Origin: Novosphingobium sp. JCM 18896
GTDB lineage: Bacteria > Pseudomonadota > Alphaproteobacteria > Sphingomonadales > Sphingomonadaceae
NCBI RefSeq assembly: GCF_025938095.1
Contig: NZ_JAPCZF010000009.1
Location: forward strand, 1 to 64,000
Length of the DNA stretch: 64,000 nucleotides
Reading direction: 5' to 3'
Below, piece after piece: positions 20,279 to 29,591 of this stretch (the stretch's first letter is position 1; the number at the start of each line of letters is the position of its first letter). The translations under genes and the position numbers were made by a program. Under the pieces are notes generated by a model that saw only the letters and a list, made by a program, of their open reading frames with translations, did not search any database and was not told where the DNA came from.

Positions 20279-21169
20279 TCAACTCCTCTGATTGTTCATC
20301 CTGTCGAGCGCCGCGCGCAGCCCACGGGCGAGCTTGGCTGCGTCGTCGTTGGCCCAGAAGTGCATGAAGAACAGCCGCGGCTCGTCGTTTAGCATATGAT
20401 TATGCAGCGCCGTGACCTCGATCCCGTTCGTCCGCAGCACGCGCAGGACCGGATCGACCTCGTTTGCGACAAGTACGAAATCGCCGGTGATGGCGGCTCG
20501 GCCGTCCCCGGTTGGCTGAAAGTTGATCGCGGTCGCCGTGCCCATCGTCGGCGGAGTCTCCATATCGCCGTCCATCAGCCGCTCGGCGCGCGGAAAGCTG
20601 TATTGGAGGATGCCACCGGCCGTCTTGCCCTCACCGCCCATCAACCGGTTGAGCGCGGCCACATCGAGGTCGAGCCGCGATGCGGCTGCGCTGGCCGAAG
20701 GCGATTGCGGCGCGGCGAGCGGGGTCCGACTGGCTGATAGCGCTTGCCGGAGCGCGGCCGCGAGCTTCACCGGGTCGCCGTGGCCGGCAATGTGCATGTA
20801 CATGGTCGCAGGCGAAGAGCGGAGCAGGTGATTGTGGAGCGCGGTGATCGTAAAACCGCTTGCGAGCAGGCGGCTCAAAACGGGGTTCACCTCGTCGTGA
20901 GTCAGCACGAGATCGCCCATCACCATCGCCTCGTCGCCCATCGGCTGAAACGCCGCCCAAGAGCCGAGCGCGAGGGAGGGCTTGATCGTCACCCCATCCA
21001 GCGTGACGCTCAGGTCCGAACGCGGGAAGCTGTAGCGGTGAACGCCCCCCGGCTGTTCGGCCCCCGCTCGTCCTATCGCCCGGTCGACAGCCGACCAGTC
21101 CGGCGCTGCCCATGCCGGGCTTGCCAGCAGGAGGCTGGCGAATCCCAAGGCGATGGTCTTTTTCAGCAT
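20279..21169 (-). CDS. Secreted protein with two DUF1259 (LppY/LpqO-like) domains
   Basis: 296 residues. The signal peptide is LGFASLLLASPAWAAPD. Two homologous halves (about 24-150 and 165-292) each contain a YSFPR segment, an FQP[TM]GD block and the signature ALHNHLLRSSPATMYMHI or ALHNHMLNDEPRLFFMHF. The repeated His residues suggest a metal or ligand pocket. DUF1259 genes often sit beside chrB/chrA, and that is the case here: it is divergent from chrB across a 168-base gap that probably contains both promoters. Biochemical activity is unknown. Confidence 0.78.
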   Translation of the reverse strand: MLKKTIALGFASLLLASPAWAAPDWSAVDRAIGRAGAEQPGGVHRYSFPRSDLSVTLDGVTIKPSLALGSWAAFQPMGDEAMVMGDLVLTHDEVNPVLSRLLASGFTITALHNHLLRSSPATMYMHIAGHGDPVKLAAALRQALSASRTPLAAPQSPSASAAASRLDLDVAALNRLMGGEGKTAGGILQYSFPRAERLMDGDMETPPTMGTATAINFQPTGDGRAAITGDFVLVANEVDPVLRVLRTNGIEVTALHNHMLNDEPRLFFMHFWANDDAAKLARGLRAALDRMNNQRS

Positions 21170-21337
21170 AATTGATCCTTCATCAGCGCACTCGACACGG
21201 AAAGCCTCACGTCATGCGAGCGCGCCGCCGGCGAGCCGCGACATTGCGCTCCGGTTTCTTTCTTCGGGATAAGCAGTCCTATGCTCATGAGGCTTGTGAT
21301 GCAACCCTTACACTTGTAGGCTAGTGACGATACAACT

Positions 21338-22288
21338 ATGACAAACACACAAGCTTCCCCTTGGTTGCTCCTGATCCCGCAGCTTCCGGCTAAGCCTGCC
21401 TATTTGCGGGTGAAGGTCTGGCGGCGTTTGCAGGCGATCGGGGCCGCGCCGCTCAAGAACGCCGTCCATGCGCTCCCCAATCGCGAGGACACGCGCGCGC
21501 TGTTCGAAGAACTGCATCGCGAGATCACCGAAAATGGCGGCGAGGCGCTGATCCTCGAAGCGCGCCTTGTCGGCGGCATGGGCGATGCGGAGCTGCGCGG
21601 AGTGTTCGACGCTGCGCGTGACGCCGACTATGAGGAGTTGGCACGCGAGGCGCGCGCGCTGTGTGAGGGCGAGTATGTCGCGGCGGCGGATGTGGGCCGC
21701 CTGCGCAAACGCCTGAACGAGGTCGCCGCGATCGACTTTTTCGGTGCGCATGGTCGGCAGGCGGCACAGGCCGCCATCACCGAGGCGGACCGCCGCTCTC
21801 ACCAACATCCCGATGTGAGCGGCCCCGGTGCGCCCGAGCTGACCCCGGCGGAGCTAAAGCGCCGCGTTTGGGTGACGCGCCGCCATGTCCATGTCGATCG
21901 CATCGCGTCCGCCTGGCTCATTCGCCGCTTCATCGACCCCGAGGCGAGCTTCAAGTTCGTCGAGGGCAAAGGATATGTGCCGGAGCCTGACGAACTGAGG
22001 TTCGACATGGCGGACGCTGAGTTCACCCACGAAGGCGACCGCTGCTCCTTCGAGACCTTGGTGTTCCTCACCGGTCTCGAGACCGACCCCGCGCTGCGGG
22101 CGCTCGGCGAAATTGTTCACGACCTTGATATTGCCGATGCTCGGTTCGAGCGCCCGGAAACTCCGGGAGTGAGCGCGCTTATCGCCGGCATCTGTGCCGG
22201 CACCGACGACGACGAGGAGCGGATCGCGCGCGGATCGACCGCGCTCGACGGATTCTATGCTCACTTCACCCGGCGAAAAGAGGACTAA
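21338..22288 (+). CDS. chrB: Chromate resistance protein ChrB
   Basis: 316 residues. The N-terminal half (about 1-150) is the ChrB N domain (WLLLIPQLPAKPAYLRVKVW). The C-terminal half contains the conserved WVTRRHVHVDRIASAWLIRR and the acidic/Cys block HEGDRCSFETL. In studied systems ChrB is a chromate-responsive regulator of the chr operon, and the C-terminal domain is needed for resistance. It is immediately followed by chrA, two bases apart, so both are co-transcribed. No strong ribosome-binding site precedes ATG 21338. Confidence 0.9.
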   Translation: MTNTQASPWLLLIPQLPAKPAYLRVKVWRRLQAIGAAPLKNAVHALPNREDTRALFEELHREITENGGEALILEARLVGGMGDAELRGVFDAARDADYEELAREARALCEGEYVAAADVGRLRKRLNEVAAIDFFGAHGRQAAQAAITEADRRSHQHPDVSGPGAPELTPAELKRRVWVTRRHVHVDRIASAWLIRRFIDPEASFKFVEGKGYVPEPDELRFDMADAEFTHEGDRCSFETLVFLTGLETDPALRALGEIVHDLDIADARFERPETPGVSALIAGICAGTDDDEERIARGSTALDGFYAHFTRRKED

Positions 22289-22290
22289 AG

Positions 22291-23688
22291 ATGGAGGCCA
22301 GCGCACGCGCTGAAATCGCAGTCGAGACGCTGCACGAGCACGGCATCAGCTTTGGCGAGGCGGTGCGCGTCTGGATCAGGGTCGCGCTGCTCAGCTTCGG
22401 CGGACCGGCGGGCCAGATAGCGGTGATGCATCGCATCCTGGTCGAGGAGAAGCGCTGGATCGGCGAGGAGCGGTTCCTCCACGCGCTCAACTATTGCATG
22501 CTGCTGCCCGGCCCTGAAGCGCAACAGCTAGCTGTCTATATTGGCTGGTTGCTCCATAAGACCAAGGGCGGCCTGGTCGCGGGCGCGCTATTCGTGCTGC
22601 CCGGCTTCCTCGCGATTTTAGGGCTCAGCTATGTCTATGTGCTGCTCGGCGAAGTGGCGCTGGTCGAGGGATTGTTCTTCGGATTGAAGGCCGCCGTGCT
22701 GGCGGTGGTGCTACAGGCGGTGGTCCGGGTGGGTTCGCGTGCCTTGAAGAACAACGTCATGCGCGGTTTTGCCGCGCTGGCGTTCGTCGCGATCTTCGTG
22801 CTCGACGTGCCCTTCCCGCTGATCGTGCTTGCCGCCGCGCTGATCGGCTTCTTCGGTGGCCGCGCTGGTTACGCCGCATTCAAGGGCGGCGGCGGACATG
22901 GTCCCGCCGGCGCTGAGATAATCCACGACCGCGACACCGCTCTTGGCGAGGGCCTTCCCGACCATGCCCGGCCGAACCTCTCTTGGTCGCTGCGCATCTC
23001 CGGCGTCCTGCTGCTGCTCTGGCTCGGGCCGGTCGCAGCGCTGCTGTTCGCGTTCGGCCCCGACGACGTGTTCAGCCGCATCGCCACCTTCTTCAGCCAG
23101 ATGGCGGTGGTGACCTTCGGCGGCGCCTATGCGGTGCTCGCCTATGTCGCGCAGGAGGCAGTCGAGACCTATGGCTGGCTCCAGCCCGGCGAGATGCTCG
23201 ACGGGCTCGGCATGGCCGAGACCACGCCCGGGCCGCTGATCATGGTGACGCAGTTCGTCGGCTTCCTCGCGGCCTTCCGCGAAGCGACCGGGCTGCCGCC
23301 GCTCGTCGCCGCGACCTTCGGCGCAATCCTCACCACCTGGGTTACCTTCCTGCCATGCTTCCTGTGGATCTTCGCCGGCGCGCCATTCATCGAGCGGCTG
23401 CGCGGCAACCGCGCATTGTCGGCCGCGCTTTCGGCGATCACCGCCGCAGTGGTCGGCGTGATCCTCAATCTGGCGGTCTGGTTTGGTATCCACACTCTGT
23501 TCGAGCAAGTCCGCGAAGTGCCGTTCGCAGCCGGCACCATCGATCTCCCAGTCCTAACGTCCGTCAACTGGCCGGCGCTGGCGCTCGCGGTGGGTGCGAT
23601 ACTCGCCATGTTCCGGTTCAAGGCCGGCATGCTGCCGGTGCTCGGCGTCTGCTCGGTCCTCGGGGCCGCATATGTAATGATCATCTGA
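22291..23688 (+). CDS. chrA: Chromate efflux transporter ChrA (long-chain CHR family)
   Basis: 465 residues with about twelve hydrophobic segments in two homologous CHR halves. The first carries VALLSFGGPAGQIAVMHRIL and LLPGPEAQQLAVYIGWL; the second carries FFSQMAVVTFGGAYAVLAYV and ETTPGPLIMVTQFVGF. ChrA expels chromate from the cytoplasm in an energy-dependent way. An AAAGAGG-type ribosome-binding site lies in the end of chrB. It is the core function of the transposon cargo. Confidence 0.93.
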   Translation: MEASARAEIAVETLHEHGISFGEAVRVWIRVALLSFGGPAGQIAVMHRILVEEKRWIGEERFLHALNYCMLLPGPEAQQLAVYIGWLLHKTKGGLVAGALFVLPGFLAILGLSYVYVLLGEVALVEGLFFGLKAAVLAVVLQAVVRVGSRALKNNVMRGFAALAFVAIFVLDVPFPLIVLAAALIGFFGGRAGYAAFKGGGGHGPAGAEIIHDRDTALGEGLPDHARPNLSWSLRISGVLLLLWLGPVAALLFAFGPDDVFSRIATFFSQMAVVTFGGAYAVLAYVAQEAVETYGWLQPGEMLDGLGMAETTPGPLIMVTQFVGFLAAFREATGLPPLVAATFGAILTTWVTFLPCFLWIFAGAPFIERLRGNRALSAALSAITAAVVGVILNLAVWFGIHTLFEQVREVPFAAGTIDLPVLTSVNWPALALAVGAILAMFRFKAGMLPVLGVCSVLGAAYVMII

Positions 23689-23699
23689 AGGAGTGACGC

Positions 23700-24431
23700 G
23701 TGACGATCGACCATCTTTCCCGACGCAGTGCAATCGCAACTCTTGGCATCGGAGCCGCCGCCATGACTATCAACGAAGCCTCTGCGCAGACGCCGGCCGC
23801 AGCGCCGGCGGCTGTCCCCGCCTTTGCCGGAAATCATCAGGTCAAGCCGCTCAGGTTCAATCCCGCCAGGCTTCACGGCCTCTCCGAAAGGCTGATCACA
23901 TCGCACCACGAGAACAATTATGCGGGCTCGGTCAAGGCCCTGAATATGATCGAGACACGACTTGCCGCCGCGCTCGCTGACACGGACCTGCCGCCGGTGG
24001 TCTATGGCGGATTGAAGCGCGAGGAGCTGCACCGCACCGGCTCGGTCGTGCTCCATGAGGTCTATTTCGACGGGCTCGGCGGCAACGGCCAGGCAGCCGG
24101 TTCCATCCGCGACGCGCTGGGCGCGGCGTTCGGCTCGTTCGACCGCTGGGAAGCCGACTTCCGCCGTACCGGGATGAGCCTTGCCGGCGGATCGGGCTGG
24201 TGCGTGCTCGTCTACAATCTCCACACGCGCTCGCTGCACAACCATTGGGCGTGGGATCATATGCACGGTGCGATTGCCGGCGTGCCGCTGCTCGCGCTCG
24301 ATATGTACGAGCACAGTTTCCACATGGATTACGGCACCGCCGCCGCCAAATATGTCGACGCCTTCTTCCGCAACATCGACTGGGAAGTGGTCGACCGGCG
24401 CTATGCCGCGGCTTTGCGCGGCGGCGGCTGA
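23700..24431 (+). CDS. chrC: Fe/Mn superoxide dismutase with Tat-type leader (ChrC-like)
   Basis: 243 residues starting at GTG 23700 with GAAGGAG upstream. The leader SRRSAIATLGIGAAA is twin-arginine-like with an AXA-type end (EASAQTP), predicting Tat export of the folded metalloenzyme. The SOD body has HHENNYAGSVK, the HWAWDHMHG strand and the DMYEHSFHMDYG metal-ligand motif. In known chromate operons ChrC is an SOD that removes superoxide produced during Cr(VI) reduction. The four metal ligands appear kept. The periplasmic location is inference. Confidence 0.85.
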   Translation: MTIDHLSRRSAIATLGIGAAAMTINEASAQTPAAAPAAVPAFAGNHQVKPLRFNPARLHGLSERLITSHHENNYAGSVKALNMIETRLAAALADTDLPPVVYGGLKREELHRTGSVVLHEVYFDGLGGNGQAAGSIRDALGAAFGSFDRWEADFRRTGMSLAGGSGWCVLVYNLHTRSLHNHWAWDHMHGAIAGVPLLALDMYEHSFHMDYGTAAAKYVDAFFRNIDWEVVDRRYAAALRGGG

Positions 24432-24519
24432 ACCCGACCGCCGTGGCTTAACACCCACTGCTGCGCGACACCTGAGTTCGCGACCACAAAGGGGACAGGT
24501 CCGATGGGGAGATGCAACA

Positions 24520-25599
24520 ATGACATCCGGCCCGAACATCGCTCTTCTTTGGCGTGGGCAAGCAGCCGAGTGGACGCATCGCTTTCATGAAGCCCGGCAG
24601 TGGCCGATAATGCAGGCCTTGCGGGCGCTCGGGGCGACCGCAAGGCCTGTACTGTACAGGGACGAGGCGGTTCGCGAGATTCGGGACGAGCTGCTGTCGT
24701 GCGACGCAGTGCTGGTCTGGGTGAATCCGTTGGACATTTCAGGCGACCGCTCGCAGCTCGATCCAATGCTGCGCGAAGTCGCGGGGTGCGGCGTTGTCGT
24801 CAGCGCGCATCCTGACGTGATCGCCAAAATCGGCGTCAAGGAAGTGCTCTACACAACGCGATCCATGGAATGGGGCAGCGATGTCGATCGATACGTGGAC
24901 GCTGAAGGCCTTCGCGCTCGTTTCCCCGAACATCTTGCCGCAGGCCCGCGCGTGCTGAAGCCGAACTACGGCAACGGCGGCAGGAATGTATGGCGTGTCC
25001 AACTAGACGAAGCGGGAAACGCTCCGGCTTTGAAAACGCCGGTGAAAGTTCAAGAGGCCCGCCAAGGAAGCAAATCGGAGCGCATCAGCCTAGCCGAGTG
25101 CTTGGAAAGGTGGGTGCCGTTTCTAAACGACGGCGGCGTGCTGATCGATCAGGCTTATCAGCCGCAGTCGTCCGAGGGCATGGTCCGCTGCTACGTGTGC
25201 GGGCACCGAGTGGTTGGCTTTGGGCACAACCTGATCACTGCGCTGATGACGCCAACGGCCATTGATACAACGTCGTCAACCCCACAGCCGATGGGCCGCG
25301 CCATGTTCGGACCGGAGGTGACGCGCTTCGCAGCCTTACGGAAAGCGATGGAGGATCGCTGGATTCCAGAGATGCAAAGGTTGCTGTCGATCGTCGACCA
25401 CGATCTTCCGCTTCTTTGGGACGCCGACTTCCTATTTCGCCCTGGTGAAGCCATCAGCGATGGCTCCTATGCGCTTTGCGAGATCAATGCTAGTTCGGTT
25501 GCACCATTTCCGCCAAGCGCCGTCCAGCCAGTCGCCGCAGCGGCAATCGGTCGCGCTCTTGCCATTCGTTTGACGAAGGAGACCTCCAATCCTCATTGA
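24520..25599 (+). CDS. Cj0069-family ATP-grasp-like protein
   Basis: 359 residues from ATG 24520 preceded by GGGGAG. The N-terminal third is a Rossmann-like pre-ATP-grasp domain (ALLWRGQAAEW). The centre has an ATP-grasp-like layout: VLKPNYGNGGRNVWRV (ATP-binding Lys and Gly loop, near 147), LIDQAYQPQSSEGMVRCYV, and LLWDADFLFR with CEINASSV near the metal site (E, N). Such proteins ligate a carboxylate to an amine or thiol using ATP; the substrate is unknown. It lies 88 bases past the SOD gene and is probably the last gene of the chr operon. Confidence 0.72.
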   Translation: MTSGPNIALLWRGQAAEWTHRFHEARQWPIMQALRALGATARPVLYRDEAVREIRDELLSCDAVLVWVNPLDISGDRSQLDPMLREVAGCGVVVSAHPDVIAKIGVKEVLYTTRSMEWGSDVDRYVDAEGLRARFPEHLAAGPRVLKPNYGNGGRNVWRVQLDEAGNAPALKTPVKVQEARQGSKSERISLAECLERWVPFLNDGGVLIDQAYQPQSSEGMVRCYVCGHRVVGFGHNLITALMTPTAIDTTSSTPQPMGRAMFGPEVTRFAALRKAMEDRWIPEMQRLLSIVDHDLPLLWDADFLFRPGEAISDGSYALCEINASSVAPFPPSAVQPVAAAAIGRALAIRLTKETSNPH

Positions 25600-25683
25600 T
25601 ATGATTCAAGCAATTCAAGAGACGTGACATTGGTCGTATCAATCAGACAAGCCTAAGGGTGAGCGAGGCTGGGTGAAACCGGC

Positions 25684-26244
25684 TCAGGTGGCAGCGCGGA
25701 GATACTGGTAGAGGGTTTCGCGACTGATCCCCAGGTCACGGGCGATGACGGCCTTGCGCTCGCCGTCATCAACACGGCGGTGCAGCTCGGCGACCATTTC
25801 GTCGGAGAGGGAACGTTTCCGCCCGCGATAAGCACCGCGTTGTCTGGCGACCGCAATGCCTTCGCGCTGCCGCTCCCGGATCAGGGCGCGCTCGAATTCG
25901 GCGAACGCACCCATGACCGAGAGCATCAGGTTGGCCATCGGGGAATCCTCGCCCGAGAAGGCCAGGCTTTCCTTCACGAACTCGATCCGGACGCCTCTTT
26001 TGGTGAGGGACTGAACCAGTTTGCGCAGATCGTCGAGATTACGCGCCAATCGATCCATGCTGTGGACCACGACGGTGTCACCCTCGCGGGCGAAGGCGAG
26101 CATGGCATCGAGTTCGGGGCGGTTGATGTCCTTGCCCGATGCCTTGTCGGTGAAAATCCGGTCGAGCGACTGCCCGTCCAACTGGCGATCGACATTCTGA
26201 TCGAATGTGCTCACCCGGACGTAACCGATCCTCTGGCCTTTCAT
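25684..26244 (-). CDS. tnpR: Tn3-family serine resolvase TnpR
   Basis: 186 residues. The N-terminal catalytic domain begins KGQRIGYVRVSTFDQNVDRQ, where Ser in VSTFDQN is the nucleophile. The conserved VHSMDRLARNLDDL and the helix E region FVKESLAFSGEDSPMANLML follow. The C-terminal helix-turn-helix is ...AVIARDLGISRETLYQYL. GGAGGCG precedes ATG. It resolves cointegrates at the adjacent res site. It diverges from tnpA, the Tn21/gamma-delta style arrangement. The gene is intact. Confidence 0.93.
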   Translation of the reverse strand: MKGQRIGYVRVSTFDQNVDRQLDGQSLDRIFTDKASGKDINRPELDAMLAFAREGDTVVVHSMDRLARNLDDLRKLVQSLTKRGVRIEFVKESLAFSGEDSPMANLMLSVMGAFAEFERALIRERQREGIAVARQRGAYRGRKRSLSDEMVAELHRRVDDGERKAVIARDLGISRETLYQYLRAAT

Positions 26245-26417
26245 CGCCGCCTCCGGTCAAAATGTCAGGTTGAATTCTATGACACGGCGGAACATGCGTC
26301 AATAAATGCTTGCCATAACCCTATCCTGACAGAAACCGCCGCTGCATCCTGACGTCCGGTTAGGCTATACTCCAGATTGACGCTAGCCTGTCGCTCTCGA
26401 CTCGGGATGGAGGCAGG
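26245..26417. other. Putative res recombination region and divergent tnp promoters
   Basis: The 173 bases between tnpR and tnpA contain several dyads expected of resolvase sites. The clearest is 26263-26284, with TGTCA and TGACA arms spaced 12 bases apart. Further CCTGACA/TGTCAGG-like half-sites lie at about 26310-26375. Subsite boundaries are inferred, not proven. Confidence 0.6.
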
Positions 26418-29387
26418 ATGGCGCGGCGGCGATTATTGACCGGAGAAGAAAGGCGTCGCCTGTTCGATATCCCCCATGACGAAACCGCGATCGTCGGCCA
26501 CTATACCCTTGCCGCCGAGGATCTCGAACTGGTCGGTCGCCGCTATCGCCCTGCCAACCGCCTCGGTCTGGCAACGCAGATCGCGCTTATGCGGCATCCC
26601 GGCTTCGGTTTGCAGCCCGACGTCGACGTCCCCGATGCGGTCCTTCACTATCTCGCCGCCCAGCTCTTCGTCGATGTTGATGCGTTCGCCGACTATGGCC
26701 AGCGCGCGCAAACACGTAACGATCATGCCGACATTGCGGCACGGCATCTGGGACTACACCCTTTTCGGCGAGGGGATATACCGCTCGCGCTCGATCTCGC
26801 CGCAAGAGCTGCGGAGCGGACCGATCGGGGCGAACCTATTGTCCGCGCATTGATGGAGGGGCTGAAGCAGGAACGCTTCATTCTTCCATCGGCAGACACG
26901 CTCGAACGTGCGGGCCTCGCCGGCAGGGCACGCGCCCGCAAAGCCGCGGCGGCGCTCATTGTCGAAAGCCTGGGTCATGCCGAACTGGCGCGGATCGATG
27001 ATCTGATCGTCAACAACAGCGACTTCGGCATGACGCCGCTGGCCTGGCTGCGCAATTTCGAGGAAGCGCCCACCACGGCGAACATCAACGGGCTGCTGGA
27101 ACGGCTACGCTATGTGCGCGGAATCGGCATCGACCCGGCGATCGGCGCGAAAATCCCCGACTTCCGGTTCGCGCAGTTCATGCGCGAAGGTGGCGTTGCG
27201 CCGGCGTTCCTGCTCTCCGATTATAGCCTTAACAGGCGCCGCGCGACGCTGATCGCGGCGGTCATCGACCTCGATGCCAGGCTCGCCGATGGTGCGATCC
27301 AGATGTTCGACAGGCTTGTCGGAAGCCTGTTCACACGGGCGCGGCGCGGGCGGGAAAGGCGCTATCAGGACAGCATCCGCTCGGTCGGCGAACTTATGCG
27401 GCTGTTCGGCGCGACGATCGCCGCGCTGGGAGAGGCGGTCGAACATGGCGGTAATCCGCTCGAACTGATCGACGAAGCGGTAGGCTGGCACAGACTGGTC
27501 GCAGCCAAATCGCAGGTCGATGCGCTGGCCGAGCTGGCGGGCGAAGATGCGCTTGTCGCGGCGACTGGTCGCTATGCGACGCTGCGGCGGTTCAGCCCGG
27601 CTTTCCTCGATACATTCACGTTCAAGGCATCGGGGAGCGGATCGCAACTGGTCAAGGCCATCGAGGTCATCCGCGATACCAATGCCCGCAAGGCCCGCAG
27701 CCTGCCCGAGGGCGTTCCGCTCCCATTCGCCAACCGGCAGTGGAAGCGCCTCATCACCGAAGGTGGCCAGGTCGATCGCCGGCGATACGAGACGGCCATC
27801 ATGGCCACGCTGCGCGATCGGTTGCGCGCCGGCGACATATGGGTCGAAGGAACCCGCAATTATCGCCGCTTCGACACCTATTTGCTGAGTCGACGCGATG
27901 CCGATAAGGTGGCCGACAGCCTGCCATTCCAGACCGATGCGGCCGCCTATCTGGAGGAGCGGGCAAGGACGCTCGACTGGCGGCTGCGCCGTTTCGCCAA
28001 GCAACTCAAGGCGAACAGGCTCGCGGGCGTGGCGCTCGAACGCGACCGGCTCAAGCTGCAACCCATGCCGGCGATCACTCCACCCGAGGCGGAGGCTCTC
28101 GATCGCAGGCTCGACGCCTTGCTTCCGCGCGTGCGGATCACCGAACTCCTGGTCGAGGTGGCCGAGCGCACCGGGTTCCTGAGCGCATTTCGCGATCTTC
28201 GGTCCGGCAAGGAGCATGACAACCCGCACGCGATCCTCGCCGCCATTCTCGCTGATGGATCGAATCTGGGTCTAGAGCGCATGGCCAACGCCAGCGACGG
28301 GGTGAGCTACGCCCAGCTTGCCTGGACCCACAACTGGTATTTGTCGCCCGAAAACTATCAGGCCGCGTTGGGGATGATCGTTGCCGCGCACCATGATCTT
28401 CCTTTCACGCGCCATTGGGGAGCCGGCACTAGTTCATCCTCCGATGGGCAGTTCTTCCGCTCGGGCCGCAACCGATCGGCGGCGGCCGACATCAATGCGA
28501 AATATGGCAGCGAGCCGGGCCTGAAGATCTACTCCCACCTGTCCGATCATTTTGCCTCGTTCGGATCGCGGATCATGTCGGCCACCGCCGGCGAGGCCCC
28601 CTACGTGCTGGATGGCCTGATGCTCGGCGCCGGCGCGCTACCGCTGCATGAGCATTACACTGATACCGGCGGCGCGACGGACCATGTCTTTGCCCTTTGC
28701 CATCTTCTCGGCTTCCGGTTCGTGCCCCGTCTGCGCGACATCGCCGACCGGAAACTCGGCTCGATCGCCGCGCCTTCGACCTACAAAGGCATCGAAAGCC
28801 TCATGGGCCGCACGATCAAGACGGCGGCGATCGAAGCCGATTGGGATGACATCGTCAGGATCGTCGCCTCCATTAAGGAAGGAGCCGTTGCGCCCTCCGC
28901 GATCCTGCGCAAGCTGGCCGCCTACAAGCGCCAGAACAGGCTGGATTTTGCGCTGGCCGAACTCGGCCGCATCGAGCGGACGCTATTTGCGCTCGACTGG
29001 CTTGAACAGCCCGACTTGCGTCGCGCCTGCCAGGCCGGCCTCAATAAAGGCGAAGCACGTCATACCCTTGCCGCCGCGATCTACACCAACCGACAGGGGC
29101 GGTTCACCGATCGCTCGATCGAGAATCAGGAATATCGGGCATCGGGCCTCAATCTGCTGATCGCGGCGATTTCTTACTGGAACACCGTCTATATGGACAG
29201 GGCCGCCCAGCATCTCCAATCATCCGGCGGCACCTTCGATGATGCGCTGCTTGCCCATCTCTCGCCGATGGGCTGGGTGCATATCAGTTTGACCGGCGAC
29301 TATCTGTGGCAAAGGGCAAACCGGCTCTCCCCTGGCGAGTTCCGCACCCTCAACGATCCCATGGCCCGCCTCAAACTCGTGGCATAG
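26418..29387 (+). CDS. tnpA: Tn3-family transposase TnpA
   Basis: 989 residues, full length for Tn3 transposases. The N-terminal DNA-binding region begins RRRLLTGEERRRLFDIPHDE. The DDE catalytic half includes the HHDLPFTRHWGAGTSSSSDGQFF block (first Asp near 675), SHLSDHFASFGSRIM, the second Asp region around HYTDTGGATDHVFAL, and the C-terminal ISYWNTVYMDRAAQHL with the late Glu just before it. GGAGG lies just before ATG. It ends 21 bases before the terminal repeat region. No frameshift is visible, so the element may be mobile. Confidence 0.95.
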   Translation: MARRRLLTGEERRRLFDIPHDETAIVGHYTLAAEDLELVGRRYRPANRLGLATQIALMRHPGFGLQPDVDVPDAVLHYLAAQLFVDVDAFADYGQRAQTRNDHADIAARHLGLHPFRRGDIPLALDLAARAAERTDRGEPIVRALMEGLKQERFILPSADTLERAGLAGRARARKAAAALIVESLGHAELARIDDLIVNNSDFGMTPLAWLRNFEEAPTTANINGLLERLRYVRGIGIDPAIGAKIPDFRFAQFMREGGVAPAFLLSDYSLNRRRATLIAAVIDLDARLADGAIQMFDRLVGSLFTRARRGRERRYQDSIRSVGELMRLFGATIAALGEAVEHGGNPLELIDEAVGWHRLVAAKSQVDALAELAGEDALVAATGRYATLRRFSPAFLDTFTFKASGSGSQLVKAIEVIRDTNARKARSLPEGVPLPFANRQWKRLITEGGQVDRRRYETAIMATLRDRLRAGDIWVEGTRNYRRFDTYLLSRRDADKVADSLPFQTDAAAYLEERARTLDWRLRRFAKQLKANRLAGVALERDRLKLQPMPAITPPEAEALDRRLDALLPRVRITELLVEVAERTGFLSAFRDLRSGKEHDNPHAILAAILADGSNLGLERMANASDGVSYAQLAWTHNWYLSPENYQAALGMIVAAHHDLPFTRHWGAGTSSSSDGQFFRSGRNRSAAADINAKYGSEPGLKIYSHLSDHFASFGSRIMSATAGEAPYVLDGLMLGAGALPLHEHYTDTGGATDHVFALCHLLGFRFVPRLRDIADRKLGSIAAPSTYKGIESLMGRTIKTAAIEADWDDIVRIVASIKEGAVAPSAILRKLAAYKRQNRLDFALAELGRIERTLFALDWLEQPDLRRACQAGLNKGEARHTLAAAIYTNRQGRFTDRSIENQEYRASGLNLLIAAISYWNTVYMDRAAQHLQSSGGTFDDALLAHLSPMGWVHISLTGDYLWQRANRLSPGEFRTLNDPMARLKLVA

Positions 29388-29407
29388 CCAGTGTTCTCAT
29401 TATGTCC

Positions 29408-29447
29408 GCCAAATCGTTGTCTGGCGCACAAACCTTGAGGTGACGCC
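29408..29447 (-). repeat. Right terminal inverted repeat of Tn3-type element
   Basis: The reverse complement begins GGCGTCACCTCAAGG and matches 19296-19335 at all 40 positions. It lies just past tnpA, as expected for the right-hand repeat of a Tn3-family element. Confidence 0.88.
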
Positions 29448-29450
29448 AAC

Positions 29451-29591
29451 ATGCCCGCGATCACCGGGATTTACGCCGTGAGCATCGCAGCGACCATTGG
29501 CGCAGCGAATGGAATTCCTGCAATGGTGGCCGGCCGGGGGATCGATATTACGAAGGTTATTGAACAGGCTGCCGGCACGAGAGGCGCCTGA
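29451..29591 (+). CDS. 46-codon fragment or small ORF beyond the transposon
   Basis: ATG 29451 to TGA 29591 encodes a small hydrophobic-then-charged peptide (AVSIAATIGAANGIP, then GIDITKVIEQAAG). It begins only 4 bases outside the transposon end and has no ribosome-binding site. The sequence looks like the C-terminal tail of a larger protein whose front was lost when the transposon arrived. I recognise no family. Confidence 0.3.
   Translation: MPAITGIYAVSIAATIGAANGIPAMVAGRGIDITKVIEQAAGTRGA

Larger units (their letters stand above)
19296..29447. mobile_element. Tn3-family-bounded chromate-resistance unit (10.15 kb)
   Basis: The unit is bounded by inverted repeats whose outer 40 bases are identical (19296-19335 and 29408-29447). 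The right end carries divergent tnpR and tnpA around a res region. The left end carries the 3' tip of a second, non-identical tnpA pointing outward. Between them lie chrB-chrA-sod-ATP-grasp and a leftward cassette of DUF1259, PepSY-like and Rap1a-like genes. Five-base flanks differ (TTGAG versus AACAT), so there is no target duplication; the unit probably arose by recombination or by one-ended insertion of two related elements. Confidence 0.75.

Noticed and set aside
19291..29452. Target-site duplication flanking the chromate unit
   Set aside because: The five bases outside the two ends differ (TTGAG and AACAT), so a simple single-step Tn3 insertion is not supported.
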